In this document: positions 34,858-43,909 of the stretch, one piece after another | Layout of the letters: each line of letters starts with the position of its first letter | Numbering within the stretch: position 1 is the first letter of the stretch | DNA from: Candidatus Formimonas warabiya | GTDB lineage: Bacteria; Bacillota; Dehalobacteriia; Dehalobacteriales; Dehalobacteriaceae | DNA: 64,000 nucleotides | Assembly: GCF_002777255.1 (NCBI RefSeq) | Contig: NZ_CP017634.1 | Span: 5,344,903-5,408,902 of the forward strand | Direction: 5' to 3' | Program-made: the position numbers and the translations under genes | The notes under the pieces: model-generated | Seen by the model: only the letters and a program-made list of their open reading frames with translations | Database searches by the model: none | What the model was told of the DNA's origin: nothing

Positions 34858-34890
34858 ATGGGGTTGTCAATCCCAGCCTACTTCGGAAAA

Positions 34891-34930
34891 AATCCCGTAT
34901 CACTGTCCAAGTGGTACGGGATTGATTTTT
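34891..34930. terminator. Intrinsic terminator after HisC-type gene
   Basis: AATCCCGTATCACT (34891-34904) pairs with AGTGGTACGGGATT (34910-34923) with one wobble, followed by GATTTTT. Also lies at the 3' end of the convergent DUF948-like gene. Confidence 0.85.
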
Positions 34931-34933
34931 CAT

Positions 34934-35311
34934 TCAATCTTTGGACTTGCTGAAAATGTCGACGAGAATTTTAAAAATTTCCCCTACTCCTTTAATCAAG
35001 GTAATGCCGGTATCCGCCTTATCATTGATGGTGGCTACGGTCTCCGACAGGCCGCTGCCCAGGTTGGACAAGGAAGATCCCACTTCATCCACTTGATGCC
35101 TGATGGACTGGGTCATTTCGCTGGTATTTTTTAAGGTTTCGGGAAGCAATTTAAACGACTTATCCATATTTTCCTGGTGGTGTTTAAAAAAATCCCTTCC
35201 GCTTTTGAGCAGGTCGTTCAAATTTTTTAAAGTAACAATAAAATAGATTCCGGCACAAAGGGCCACAATGAAGAGGATAATTAAACCTAAATCATGCAGT
35301 GAAATATACAT
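34934..35311 (-). CDS. DUF948-like membrane-anchored coiled-coil protein
   Basis: 125 aa from the ATG at 35311; an in-frame start at 35344 would add 11 unconserved residues. One N-terminal helix (about 8-27) followed by a heptad-like soluble region (LNDLLKSGRDFFKHHQENM; VGSSLSNLGSGLSETVATIN). Proteins of this kind are often paired with YtxH-type proteins, as here, and are linked to envelope stress; the mechanism is unknown. Confidence 0.7.
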   Translation of the reverse strand: MYISLHDLGLIILFIVALCAGIYFIVTLKNLNDLLKSGRDFFKHHQENMDKSFKLLPETLKNTSEMTQSIRHQVDEVGSSLSNLGSGLSETVATINDKADTGITLIKGVGEIFKILVDIFSKSKD

Positions 35312-35557
35312 TTTAGCACCTTCAGTCTGCCCGCTCCAGGGCACTCGTTATCGCTGGGTCATCAACCCTGTCCACTAGCCTGCATCAGCAGGGGAATGCT
35401 CCAGGTGCCGGCGGCACCGTATCCTTCAGGGAAGAGTGTTCCCTAAAAGGCATTGCACTTCTTTAAGGGTACTTCTGCCTTTATGCGCAATATTCCGATC
35501 GTGAAGTTCCCAAACCCCGGCAACCGGTACCCGGATCCCGAAAAGCCCTTGGGGTTT

Positions 35558-35926
35558 TTATGGTTCTTCCATTTCCCCCGTGTTTGGAAATATTTCCGGC
35601 TCGCTTTCCCCAACAGGAGCTTCCTGAATTTGTTTCTTGCCTTGTTTACTTACGGAGGCGACTTTCTCTTTTACTTCTTTTGTCACCTTTTCAATTTTTT
35701 CTTTGGCATCAGACATTTTTTCTTTCGCTTTCTTTGCCGCTTCTTTCGTTGTTTCGGAAATTTGCTCCCTGGTTTCTTTCCCTGGTTTGGGAGCAAGCAA
35801 GACGCCTATGGTTCCGCCTACGGCCGTTCCTACGGCAGCTCCGATGGCCAGGTTCTTGGCGGTCTTTTTGCGTTCGGCCTTTTGCTTTTTCTTTTTGCTT
35901 TTTTCCAGCAGCTCTTTGATTGGCAT
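35558..35926 (-). CDS. YtxH-domain protein
   Basis: 122 aa from the ATG at 35926 (AGGAGGT 8 nt upstream; a GTG at 35935 overlaps it). Lys-rich N-terminus, a glycine/alanine membrane segment (NLAIGAAVGTAVGGTIGVLLAPKPGKETREQI) that is the YtxH signature, then a long Lys/Glu coiled coil with repeats of KEAAKKAKEKM type. Likely a general-stress envelope protein. In the same direction as the DUF948-like gene, 246 bases upstream. Confidence 0.8.
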   Translation of the reverse strand: MPIKELLEKSKKKKQKAERKKTAKNLAIGAAVGTAVGGTIGVLLAPKPGKETREQISETTKEAAKKAKEKMSDAKEKIEKVTKEVKEKVASVSKQGKKQIQEAPVGESEPEIFPNTGEMEEP

Positions 35927-36106
35927 TTTTAGCACCTCCTAAGTTTTTTTTGAAGGCAGCGTGCAAATGGATAAATTAACCTATAAACTAAATTCTATTT
36001 TTTTCTAATTATTCCTGCAAAATTTCGTTCATTTCCGTGAAAAAGGTAATGGAAAAAAATTATTTTCTCTCACAGGTGTTTTTGCGGTCCAATTTGGAGA
36101 TTAAAT

Positions 36107-36123
36107 TTGGCATTGTTTTTGCT
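36107..36123 (+). promoter_or_regulatory. Sigma-54 (-24/-12) promoter of panE-ribF-like genes
   Basis: TTGGCATTGTTTTTGCT: GG at 36109-36110 and GC at 36121-36122, spacing GG-N10-GC, very close to consensus. An overlapping TATAAT (36124-36129) with a weak -35 means a sigma-A promoter cannot be excluded. No copy of the GTGATG-N8-CATCAC dyad was found upstream. Confidence 0.65.
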
Positions 36124-36179
36124 TATAATTATTTTTGTGTTCAGTTAGATTAGGATTAATGTTACGAGGGGAAGGTATT

Positions 36180-37088
36180 ATGAGAACAGTCATTGTCGGG
36201 GCAGGGGCAATGGGCAGTTTGTTTGGTGCATTATTGACAGAGGCAGGTGTTGAGGTATTACTATACGATATTGCAGAGGAGCAAGTAAATGCCATCAACA
36301 ACCATGGGTTGATTATTGAACGGGACAACCGGCGACGGGTGATAAAAATTAAGGCTACTACACAGGTGAGCCACTTGGGAATAGCTGATTTACTGATTAT
36401 ATTCGTTAAGTCCTATGACACCATGACAGCTATTGAGGAAGTTAAGCCCTGCATTCGTTCACATACCCAGGTCTTAACCCTGCAAAATGGTGAGGGAAAT
36501 ATAGAGGCAATCATCAAAGCAGTTCCTTCCCGGCAAGTATTGGCAGGAGTGACATCCCACGGGGCAATGCTTATTAGTCCTGGAATCATTCGCCATAACG
36601 GGGGCGCCAAGACCTTTATCGGATCAGTAGGTAAAATGGAAGGATCTTCAGTTGAAGCTGTTGCTCAACTATTGAATCAGGGGGGCATCGAAACAGTGGT
36701 GTGTGAGGACATCAAACAGGCTATTTGGACTAAATTAATCGCAAATGCAGCCATCAACCCACTAACAGCTATTACTGGATGCTGTAACGGAGAGTTACTG
36801 GATGAAGAGAATCTGTTCGTGCTGATGAGGAATATTGTGGAAGAGGGTAAGAATGTGGCTAATGCTCAAAAAATAAGGCTTTTTCAAGATGATATGTTTG
36901 ATTATGTAAAGAGCGTCTGTTTAGCCACTAAGAAAAATAAGTCTTCTATGCTGATGGATATATTAAAAGGTAGACGTACAGAAATAGATGCCATAAATGG
37001 AAGGATAGTTCTAATAGGTAGAAAAAGTAACGTGAATGTACCTGTAAATCAATGTGTTACTTTATTAGTCCAGTATATGGAGAAATGA
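36180..37088 (+). CDS. Ketopantoate reductase family (PanE/ApbA-like) dehydrogenase
   Basis: 302 aa from the ATG at 36180 (GAGGGGAAGG upstream). NAD(P)-binding motif VGAGAMGSLFGALL at the N-terminus and the C-terminal domain with TKLIANAAINPLTAITGC containing the catalytic-type lysine. Could supply pantoate for CoA or, given the surrounding fatty-acid and hydroxyacid genes, reduce another 2-oxoacid or aldehyde. Followed after 10 bases by the RibF-like gene. Confidence 0.85.
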   Translation: MRTVIVGAGAMGSLFGALLTEAGVEVLLYDIAEEQVNAINNHGLIIERDNRRRVIKIKATTQVSHLGIADLLIIFVKSYDTMTAIEEVKPCIRSHTQVLTLQNGEGNIEAIIKAVPSRQVLAGVTSHGAMLISPGIIRHNGGAKTFIGSVGKMEGSSVEAVAQLLNQGGIETVVCEDIKQAIWTKLIANAAINPLTAITGCCNGELLDEENLFVLMRNIVEEGKNVANAQKIRLFQDDMFDYVKSVCLATKKNKSSMLMDILKGRRTEIDAINGRIVLIGRKSNVNVPVNQCVTLLVQYMEK

Positions 37089-37098
37089 GGTGGGTAAT

Positions 37099-37959
37099 AT
37101 GGATGTTGTTACGGGGTTAAAAAATTTGAATAAGTACCATCATATTGTTATTGCACTGGGAAACTTTGACGGGATTCATCGTGGCCATCAAAGGTTAATT
37201 AAAAAGACTGTTGAACTGGCCAAACAATTAGATGGAGTGCCCTCATTATTATTCTTTGAGCCACATCCCATGAACGTATTAAACCCTAACAGCAATTTTC
37301 GAACTCTTTTGTCCATAAAGGATAAAATTAGAATGATTGAACAGTTGGGGATTAGATTACTAATTATATTACCGTTTACCCAGGATATTGCTAATTTAAC
37401 ACCCCATGAATTTGTAAAAAGCGTTTTGGTTGACAAACTAAATGTGAAAACTGTGGTAATCGGCTATAATTATACCTTTGGTTATAAAGGCGCTGGAAAC
37501 GTTTTGACCATGGACACTCTGGCAAGGCAGTATAATTTTAGAATGACCGTTATTAGTCAGTATAAAATTAGAAATCAAGAAGTCAGTAGCACGCATGCTA
37601 GAAATTTATTATTAGAGGGAAATGTCAGCGGCGCTGCTATGATTCTGGGTTATCATCCTTTTTTGTGGTGCAAAGCAGGTGCGGTAGACAGGTGGAAAAG
37701 TGGCCGGATGATAATGACATTGATTCCGGGATACAATGTCATAGTACCCGCTGACGGTGTCTACTTTGCTAAAATAAGTCTAAATGATGATCTGTTTGAA
37801 AGCATGGCCTATGTGGGTATTAAAGCAAGCACTGGCATAAAAATAGAAGCTTTTTATCTTTCTGAAGATATTTACGGATGCACAATCTGTGTTGAATTTA
37901 TCAGGCGGCTTCATGATGGTTTAAGGTGCGAAGAAAATAATAGATTATTAAATGCTTAG
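37099..37959 (+). CDS. RibF-like FAD synthetase with degenerate kinase half
   Basis: 286 aa from the ATG at 37099 (GAGGTGGG just upstream). The N-terminal FMN adenylyltransferase half is intact: IALGNFDGIHRGHQRLI, the HxGH motif, FEPHP, VVIGYNYTFGYKGAG and VSSTHAR. The C-terminal riboflavin-kinase half is shortened and lacks the PTAN Mg-ATP motif (GRMIMTLIPGYN replaces it), though GVYFAKI remains. It probably makes FAD from FMN only. FAD is needed by at least five enzymes of the adjoining cluster, so this may be a dedicated cofactor supplier; housekeeping RibF is expected elsewhere. Confidence 0.8.
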   Translation: MDVVTGLKNLNKYHHIVIALGNFDGIHRGHQRLIKKTVELAKQLDGVPSLLFFEPHPMNVLNPNSNFRTLLSIKDKIRMIEQLGIRLLIILPFTQDIANLTPHEFVKSVLVDKLNVKTVVIGYNYTFGYKGAGNVLTMDTLARQYNFRMTVISQYKIRNQEVSSTHARNLLLEGNVSGAAMILGYHPFLWCKAGAVDRWKSGRMIMTLIPGYNVIVPADGVYFAKISLNDDLFESMAYVGIKASTGIKIEAFYLSEDIYGCTICVEFIRRLHDGLRCEENNRLLNA

Positions 37960-37981
37960 AGACAGTTGTCTGGCGGCATCA

Positions 37982-38001
37982 GTGATGTCTCCAGACATCA
38001 C
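37982..38001. promoter_or_regulatory. Enhancer dyad A (GTGATG-N8-CATCAC)
   Basis: GTGATG (37982-37987), 8 bases, CATCAC (37996-38001): perfect copy of a dyad repeated five times in this cluster. It is extended outward by CATCAG and CTGATG. About 290 bp upstream of the sigma-54 promoter of the CoA-transferase gene, right after the RibF-like stop. Confidence 0.6.
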
Positions 38002-38049
38002 TCTGATGAAGATCCTTTGATAAAAGAAAAATAGGAAAAATCAAAAAAA

Positions 38050-38100
38050 AGCAGAGGTCTAATGATGTCCAACAGCATCATTAGGTCCCCTGCTTTTTTT
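38050..38100. terminator. Bidirectional terminator containing enhancer dyad B
   Basis: AGCAGAGGTCTAATGATG (38050-38067) pairs with the arm ending TAGGTCCCCTGCT (to 38094), then seven T; A-run on the other side. The stem centre is the dyad ATGATG-N8-CATCAT at 38062-38081. Confidence 0.8.
38062..38081. promoter_or_regulatory. Enhancer dyad B (ATGATG-N8-CATCAT)
   Basis: Second copy of the dyad, same 8-bp spacer, about 215 bp upstream of the sigma-54 promoter at 38283 and embedded in the terminator stem of the upstream operon. Confidence 0.55.
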
Positions 38101-38282
38101 CTTAAATCGTCGTGATGTTTTGTTTCAGTATGGGAAATCATTAATTCATTTTCTGTTTAGTAAGAATTTGCAATGCAAAAGGGCAATTTTATCAAGGATT
38201 CAGGGGCAAAAGTTTAATCAATAATAACTTTCATCGGACACAAAAATTTGCATCTAAATACATTTTTCCCAAACGGGAAAAG

Positions 38283-38299
38283 TTGGCCCGGTTTATGCT
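38283..38299 (+). promoter_or_regulatory. Sigma-54 promoter of the CoA-transferase operon
   Basis: TTGGCCCGGTTTATGCT: GG 38285-38286, GC 38297-38298, N10 between. 70 bases before the CoA-transferase start, downstream of dyads A and B. Confidence 0.7.
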
Positions 38300-38368
38300 A
38301 AATATCCATACTAAATGCCAATTCGGCAAATTAGTTAGAAAAAGTACAAAGAAAGGAGTCAGTATAAG

Positions 38369-39676
38369 ATGAGCAAATGGGAAGAACTGTATCGTCAAAA
38401 GTTAACCACTCCGGAGGAAATCGCCAAGAAATTTAATTCAGGGGATTATTGTGTTAGTAATGGTCAAATAGCAGAGCCCTGTGCCATTATGCGAGCATTG
38501 GCCGAAAGGGCCCAAAAAGATGATCTGAAAGGCATTGTGCACACGATGCTGCTGCCCATGAGAGATCAATTGTATTTAAAACCGGAGATGTCGGAAAGAA
38601 TCCATTATAATTCTTTGTTTATTAGCGGGTATTCCCGTGAGCTGATTTGGAACGGGTATGCCGACTATCTTCCCAGTTTTTATAGTGAGGATCCCAGGAA
38701 TGTAAAAAGCCGGGGAGATATTGATGTGTTTTATGGCACCGTTTCCCCCATGGATAAACACGGCTACTTCAGCTTTGGCACAGCCTCGGATATGGGCGAC
38801 CTGGTTTATGAGGCGAAAAAGGTTTTCTTGGAAGTAAATCCTACTGCTCCCCGCTCTCATGGCAATTGTTTTATCCATGTTTCTAAGGTAACCGCTCTTT
38901 GCGAATCCAAGGTCCCGATTACGGAAGTCCCCAGCCCGGAAATAACCGATGTGGACAGAGCCATAGGCGGATATATCGCCGCGGAAATCCCGGATGGGGC
39001 CTGTATTCAGCTGGGAATCGGCGGCATGCCCAACGCCGTTGCCCAAGGTCTGTTTGACCGGAAAGATTTAGGCGTGCACAGCGAAATGTTTACAGAATCT
39101 ATGGTCGATCTGATCGAAGCAGGGGTGATTAATAATTCCCAAAAGAGGATTCACCGGGGAAAATGTCTGGTTACATTTACATTCGGGTCCCGCAAAGTGT
39201 ATGACTTTCTTGACGATAACCCGTGCATTGAATTTGGCCCGGTAAATTATGTCAATAATCCTTTTTTAATCAGCCAAAACGATTACATGATTTCTATCAA
39301 TGCCTGTGTGGAAGTAGACCTGTTCGGTCAGGTTTGTTCTGAATCCATTGGACCGAAAAATTTCAGCGGTGTAGGAGGGCAGCTTGATTTTGTGCGAGGA
39401 GCGATGGCGTCAAAAGGGGGTAAATCCTTTATTGCCATGCCCTCAACGGCAAAAGGCGGTAAAATTTCTAAAATCAGAGGGGTGCTTACTACCGGAGGGA
39501 TCGTTTCTACATCCAGAAATGATGTGGACAATATTGTGACTGAATATGGGATTGCCCGATTACGAGGGAAAACATGCTCTGAAAGAGCAAAAGCATTGAT
39601 TGCTATCGCTCATCCTAGTTTCAGGGAGGAACTCACCAAAGAAGCTCAGGATATGCATATTATCCCGAAAAAATAG
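38369..39676 (+). CDS. abfT: Acetyl-CoA:4-hydroxybutyrate CoA-transferase family protein
   Basis: 435 aa, the length of AbfT/Cat2 transferases. The family core is seen in IQLGIGGMPNAVAQGL, LGVHSEMFTESMVDLIEAGVINN (the HSEM glutamate region forms the glutamyl-CoA intermediate) and GVGGQLDFVRGA. It would activate 4-hydroxybutyrate or a related acid with acetyl-CoA. AAAGGAG precedes the ATG. First gene of an operon under the sigma-54 promoter at 38283; the 4-hydroxybutyryl-CoA dehydratase-like gene six genes on supports the assignment. Related propionate or butyrate transferases are alternatives. Confidence 0.85.
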   Translation: MSKWEELYRQKLTTPEEIAKKFNSGDYCVSNGQIAEPCAIMRALAERAQKDDLKGIVHTMLLPMRDQLYLKPEMSERIHYNSLFISGYSRELIWNGYADYLPSFYSEDPRNVKSRGDIDVFYGTVSPMDKHGYFSFGTASDMGDLVYEAKKVFLEVNPTAPRSHGNCFIHVSKVTALCESKVPITEVPSPEITDVDRAIGGYIAAEIPDGACIQLGIGGMPNAVAQGLFDRKDLGVHSEMFTESMVDLIEAGVINNSQKRIHRGKCLVTFTFGSRKVYDFLDDNPCIEFGPVNYVNNPFLISQNDYMISINACVEVDLFGQVCSESIGPKNFSGVGGQLDFVRGAMASKGGKSFIAMPSTAKGGKISKIRGVLTTGGIVSTSRNDVDNIVTEYGIARLRGKTCSERAKALIAIAHPSFREELTKEAQDMHIIPKK

Positions 39677-39731
39677 GGTATTGCGGGCAGGTTCGTGTGG
39701 AGAAATGATATGTGAAACAGGGGGATTAAAA

Positions 39732-40871
39732 ATGGATTTACAACTTACCGAAGAGCAGGAACTAATTATCAAAATGGCGCGTGAATTTGCAGAAACGGAG
39801 GTTGGGCCGAAAGCGGCCGAGGTGGATAAAAATCACCGTTTCCCGGAAGAAACGGTGGCCCGGATGGCAGAATTGGGGCTGATGGGCATTCCGATTCCGG
39901 AAGAATACGGGGGAAGCGGATCGGACTATCTGACCTATGTGATGGTGGTGGAAGAATTGGCCCGGGCTTGTGCGACTACCGGCGTGATCCTGTCCGTACA
40001 CATGTCGGTATGTACGTATCCTATTTTTCAATTAGGGTCTGATGATCAAAAGAAAAAATATGTTGTACCCTTGGCTGCCGGGGAAAAGCTGGGAGCATTT
40101 GCCTTAACCGAGCCGGGTGCCGGCTCTGATGCGGCAGCACAGCAGACAACAGCCGTTCTGGACGGCGGCCACTATGTGCTAAACGGCACAAAATGCTTTA
40201 TTACCAACGGAGCGTACGCCGATGTCTTCATTGTCGCGGCGATGACGGATAAAAGCAAAGGGACCAAAGGCATTTCCACCTTTATTGTGGAGAAAGGTTT
40301 TCCTGGATTCTCTGTGGGACAGACGGAAGACAAAATGGGCCTAAAGGGTTCCAGCACCACAGAAATCATTTTGAAAGAATGCAGGGTACCGGTAGAGAAC
40401 CTGCTGGGAAAAGAAGGCGATGGTTTTAAGGTTGCCATGGCCGCTTTAGACGGCGGGCGGATCAGTATTGCCGCCCAGGCTGTGGGTATCGCCCAGGCCA
40501 GTTTAGACGCTTCCGTTGCCTATGCCAAGGAGAGGAAACAATTCGGGAAACCGATTGCTTCCTTCCAGGCGATTCAATTCATGATTGCGGAAATGGCCAC
40601 GAAAATTGAAGCTGCCAGGGGACTGGTGCATCGTGCCGCCTGGCTGAAGGATCATCATTTGCCTGTAACCCAGACCTCTGCCATGGCCAAATATTATGCC
40701 GCAGAAGTTGCTTCCTGGTGCAGCAATCGAGCCGTGCAAATTCATGGCGGGGCCGGATATACCACAGCTTATCCCGCGGAGAGATTGATGCGCGATGCCA
40801 AGGTTACCGAAATCTATGAAGGCACCACGGAAATTCAAAAGATGGTAATCGCAGGCAGTCTATTAAGATAA
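39732..40871 (+). CDS. Acyl-CoA dehydrogenase (short-chain type)
   Basis: 379 aa from the ATG at 39732 (preceded by CAGGGGG); the longer frame from 39600 overlaps abfT. Full FAD acyl-CoA dehydrogenase: LTEPGAGSDAAAQ, KGSSTTEI, YAKERKQFGKPI, HGGAGYTTAYPAERLMRD and the catalytic Glu in YEGTTEIQ. Butyryl-CoA dehydrogenase-like in length and motifs; electrons go to the ETF (FixAB) encoded next. In the 4-hydroxybutyrate route it would interconvert crotonyl-CoA and butyryl-CoA. Confidence 0.92.
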   Translation: MDLQLTEEQELIIKMAREFAETEVGPKAAEVDKNHRFPEETVARMAELGLMGIPIPEEYGGSGSDYLTYVMVVEELARACATTGVILSVHMSVCTYPIFQLGSDDQKKKYVVPLAAGEKLGAFALTEPGAGSDAAAQQTTAVLDGGHYVLNGTKCFITNGAYADVFIVAAMTDKSKGTKGISTFIVEKGFPGFSVGQTEDKMGLKGSSTTEIILKECRVPVENLLGKEGDGFKVAMAALDGGRISIAAQAVGIAQASLDASVAYAKERKQFGKPIASFQAIQFMIAEMATKIEAARGLVHRAAWLKDHHLPVTQTSAMAKYYAAEVASWCSNRAVQIHGGAGYTTAYPAERLMRDAKVTEIYEGTTEIQKMVIAGSLLR

Positions 40872-40884
40872 CGGGGTGGTAGCG

Positions 40885-41667
40885 ATGAAAATAGTAACTT
40901 GTTACAAATGGGTGGCTGATGAGGCTGATATTCGGGTTGATGAACGAAACAGGACGCTGCAGTTCGACCGGGTCAAATATAAGATCAGTGAATATGACCG
41001 CAATGCGCTTGAAGTGGGGAGCGAATTACAGGAGAAATACGGTTATCAGTTTGTGGCGGCAACCTGCGGGGATCAGGTGGAGCCATCCTTAAAGGATGCC
41101 CTCTCCCGGGGCCCGGAAAACATCTATTATGTAAACGATGAAAAACTGGCGCAAGCCGATGGTTGTGTGACCGCAAAAGTTTTGGCCGGCATCATCAGGA
41201 CAATTGGCGATGTTGATTTGGTAGTGTGCGGAGAGGGTTCTGGTGATGAGTATGCCCAACAGGTGGGGCCCCGGCTGGCGGCTCTTTTAGGATATGCATC
41301 TTGTACGTATGTCAACAAAATTACTGTTCATGATCATGGCTTTCTGGTGGAGCGAAAACTGGAAGACGGAGTGGAAGTGCTGGAAGTAAACGGGCCTGCT
41401 GTCGTCACCGTTCTGCCCGACATGAATACGGCGCGCATCCCCAGCCTGAAGCAAATACTGGGAGCCAAGAAAAAGCCTTCGACCAGGCTGACTTTTGAAG
41501 ATATCGGTTGTAACCAGGCGGACTGCGCACCAAAATTAAAAACCCTGAGCACCTTGGGCACCGTGATGGAGCGGAAATGCTTATGCATGAATGCAGACGG
41601 CCTGCCTATTCAGGAAGCGGTGGTTAAATTGGCGAAACAGCTTGATGCTGACGGGGCTCTCGTCTAA
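40885..41667 (+). CDS. fixA: Electron transfer flavoprotein beta subunit (FixA)
   Basis: 260 aa from the ATG at 40885. ETF-beta fold with KWVADEADIRVDERNRTL, ISEYDRNALE and the AMP/FAD-binding stretch DLVVCGEGSGDEYAQQVGPRLAALLG. Followed by fixB after 13 bases and by fixC and fixX, so it is part of a FixABCX complex, which either feeds quinone or bifurcates electrons from NADH to ferredoxin and quinone. Confidence 0.9.
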   Translation: MKIVTCYKWVADEADIRVDERNRTLQFDRVKYKISEYDRNALEVGSELQEKYGYQFVAATCGDQVEPSLKDALSRGPENIYYVNDEKLAQADGCVTAKVLAGIIRTIGDVDLVVCGEGSGDEYAQQVGPRLAALLGYASCTYVNKITVHDHGFLVERKLEDGVEVLEVNGPAVVTVLPDMNTARIPSLKQILGAKKKPSTRLTFEDIGCNQADCAPKLKTLSTLGTVMERKCLCMNADGLPIQEAVVKLAKQLDADGALV

Positions 41668-41680
41668 AGGAGGAAACAGT

Positions 41681-42610
41681 ATGAGTGGAGTTTGGGTGAT
41701 TTCGGAAACACCGCAGACAGCCTGGGAATTGTTGGGGAAAGCCCGGGAACTGGCCGGGGGAGATGCTGTAACGGCTTTTGTGGTGGGGGATGATGCCGTT
41801 GGGCAGGAAACCATTGCTTATGGAGCCGATCAGGTAAGATTGATGGACCTGCCGGTAAGCACCCCATGGGAAGAATATGCGGGTGTAATGGGCCGGGAAG
41901 CGGAAACAGCCAGACCGGCAGCAGTCCTGGTAGGCGCCAGCCGCCGGGGCAAAGACCTGGCCGCCCGACTGGCCGCCCTGCTGGATGCGGCCTATGTCTC
42001 AGAATGCAAAAGCATCCGTTCGGAAGACGGAAAGTACATTACGGAAAGAATCGTTTATGGGGGTCTGGCGGTAAAGAAGATGGAATCGACCGGTTGTTTG
42101 GTGGCCAGCATTGCTCCCCGGACTTATGAACCAAAGAAAGATGGGGAAAGGACCGGTATTGTGGCAAAATTGGATCCGGCCGGCGCCAAGGTAAAGGTCA
42201 AAGAAAGAAGACCAAAACCGGCCGAATCAGTCAATATTTCTGAGGCCAGCATTGTCATCGGCGTGGGCAGAGGTTTCAGTTCCCAAGCAGAGGTGAAACT
42301 GGCGGAAAATCTGGCTGCTGTTTTGGGCGGCGAGATCGGCTGCACCAGGCCCATTGCCGAAGATTTGCACTGGCTGCCGGAAGACAGGTATATCGGCTTG
42401 TCCGGGCAGGTTGTGAAGCCTATCCTGTATATTTGTGCCGGAGTTTCCGGACAGGTACAGCATGTTTACGGGATTAGGGATGCCAAAACAATCGTGGCTG
42501 TTGAAAAGAACGAAAGTGCACCTATTTTGCAGGTGGCCGATTATTACATTATCGGTGATCTCAAGGAGGTTCTGCCTGCCTTAACGGAGGCTATTTCAGC
42601 AGTTAAATAG
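41681..42610 (+). CDS. fixB: Electron transfer flavoprotein alpha subunit (FixB)
   Basis: 309 aa from the ATG at 41681 (AAGGAGG upstream). N-terminal ETF domain (about 1-185) and the C-terminal FAD domain with VIGVGRGFSSQAE, GCTRPIAEDLHWLPEDRYIG, GQVVKPILYICAGVSGQVQH and the final VAVEKNESAPILQVADYYIIGDL. No extra ferredoxin domain. Partner of FixA. Confidence 0.92.
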   Translation: MSGVWVISETPQTAWELLGKARELAGGDAVTAFVVGDDAVGQETIAYGADQVRLMDLPVSTPWEEYAGVMGREAETARPAAVLVGASRRGKDLAARLAALLDAAYVSECKSIRSEDGKYITERIVYGGLAVKKMESTGCLVASIAPRTYEPKKDGERTGIVAKLDPAGAKVKVKERRPKPAESVNISEASIVIGVGRGFSSQAEVKLAENLAAVLGGEIGCTRPIAEDLHWLPEDRYIGLSGQVVKPILYICAGVSGQVQHVYGIRDAKTIVAVEKNESAPILQVADYYIIGDLKEVLPALTEAISAVK

Positions 42611-42622
42611 GGGGCTTTGACG

Positions 42623-43909
42623 ATGTCGCAAGACAAGTTTGATGTGATTGTCGTAGGGGCGGGTCCGGCAGGCAGTACGGCGGCATACATGCTTGCCGGC
42701 GCCGGCAAAGAGGTCCTGCTCATCGAAAGAGGGGATGCGCCGGGGTCCAAAAATATGACCGGGGGGCGGCTGTATGGTCATAGTCTGGAACAGGTGATGC
42801 CAGGCTTTGCCAAGGAAGCGCCGGTGGAAAGAAAGATTGTCAAAGAAGTGATCTCATTTCTTACGCCGGACACTTCCGTTTCTTTGGATCTCCAGTCTCA
42901 ACTTTTGCTGGGATCGCCAAAAGAGTCTTATTCGGTGTTGCGGGCCGAATTTGACCGCTGGTTGGCAGAAAAGGCCGAAGAAGCGGGAGCTTGTCTGGTG
43001 CCGGGAATCAGAGTTGACGATCTATACCGGCAAAATGGCCGGGTGGCAGGTGTGATCGCCGGAGAGGACACCATGGAGGCAGATGTGGTGATACTGGCGG
43101 ATGGGGTAAACTCTCTCCTGGCACAAAAAGCCGGCTTGAAGACGGAATTGAAACCACACCAGGTTGCTGTTGGGGCCAAGGAAATTATTGAACTGCCTGA
43201 GGACGTAATTGAAGACAGGTTTAGCCTAAATCAAGGGGAAGGGGCATCCCGGCTTTTTGTGGGTGACTGTACGAAGGGAAAAATTGGCGGAGGATTTTTA
43301 TACACCAATAGAAACAGTATTTCCCTGGGGGTGGTATGCACCCTTTCGGATTTGCCCGGATCGGAGAAAACCGTGCCGGAAATGGTGGAAGAGTTTAAAC
43401 AGCATCCTGCCGTGCGGCCCCTGGTCAAAGGGGGAAAAACCGTGGAGTATTCCGGGCATCTGGTCACGGAGGCAGGTTATGGAATGCTGCCTAAACTCTA
43501 TGCGGACGGTGTGCTGGTGGCGGGGGATGCGGCCGGCTTTGTGATCAATATCGGCTATATGGTGCGGGGAATGGACCTGGCTATTGCTTCGGGAGAGGCG
43601 GCGGCTCAGGCAATTATTTCCGCCCAGGGTGATCATAGCGCCCATGCATTGTCCCGGTACCGTCAATTATTGGACCAGAGCTTTGTGATGCGGGACCTGA
43701 AACAATACCGCAAATTCCCGGCATTTATGGAAAACCACAGAATTTTTCAGGATTATCCCAAGTTAGCGGAGGAGTTGATGACTGATCTCTTTTCCGTTGA
43801 CGGGGCACCGGCCCCTTCTCTGATCAAAAGAGTTCTGGGCCCTGTAAAAAAAGTCGGTTTGTTTAAAGTCGCCGGGGATGTCTGGAAGGGGGGGAAGGCA
43901 CTGTCATGA
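42623..43909 (+). CDS. fixC: FixC, ETF:quinone oxidoreductase-type flavoprotein
   Basis: 428 aa from the ATG at 42623 (GGGGGC upstream). N-terminal GAGPAGSTAAYMLAGAGKEVLLIERG FAD-binding motif, NMTGGRLY typical of FixC, GDAAGFVINIGYMVRGMDLAIASG and a C-terminal part for membrane/quinone contact. Lacks the iron-sulfur domain of mitochondrial ETF-QO, which is supplied by the separate FixX that overlaps its end by 4 bases. Confidence 0.92.
   Translation: MSQDKFDVIVVGAGPAGSTAAYMLAGAGKEVLLIERGDAPGSKNMTGGRLYGHSLEQVMPGFAKEAPVERKIVKEVISFLTPDTSVSLDLQSQLLLGSPKESYSVLRAEFDRWLAEKAEEAGACLVPGIRVDDLYRQNGRVAGVIAGEDTMEADVVILADGVNSLLAQKAGLKTELKPHQVAVGAKEIIELPEDVIEDRFSLNQGEGASRLFVGDCTKGKIGGGFLYTNRNSISLGVVCTLSDLPGSEKTVPEMVEEFKQHPAVRPLVKGGKTVEYSGHLVTEAGYGMLPKLYADGVLVAGDAAGFVINIGYMVRGMDLAIASGEAAAQAIISAQGDHSAHALSRYRQLLDQSFVMRDLKQYRKFPAFMENHRIFQDYPKLAEELMTDLFSVDGAPAPSLIKRVLGPVKKVGLFKVAGDVWKGGKALS

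Noticed and set aside
34934..35557. Possible structured RNA or gene between the DUF948-like and YtxH genes
   Set aside because: GC-rich inverted segments are present (for example near 35400 and 35520-35560) but they look like a terminator of the YtxH gene; no gene or known RNA is supported.
35453..35942. Overlapping plus-strand frames of 101-159 codons
   Set aside because: They are complements of the Lys/Glu-rich YtxH gene, giving Phe/Leu-rich artefact proteins.
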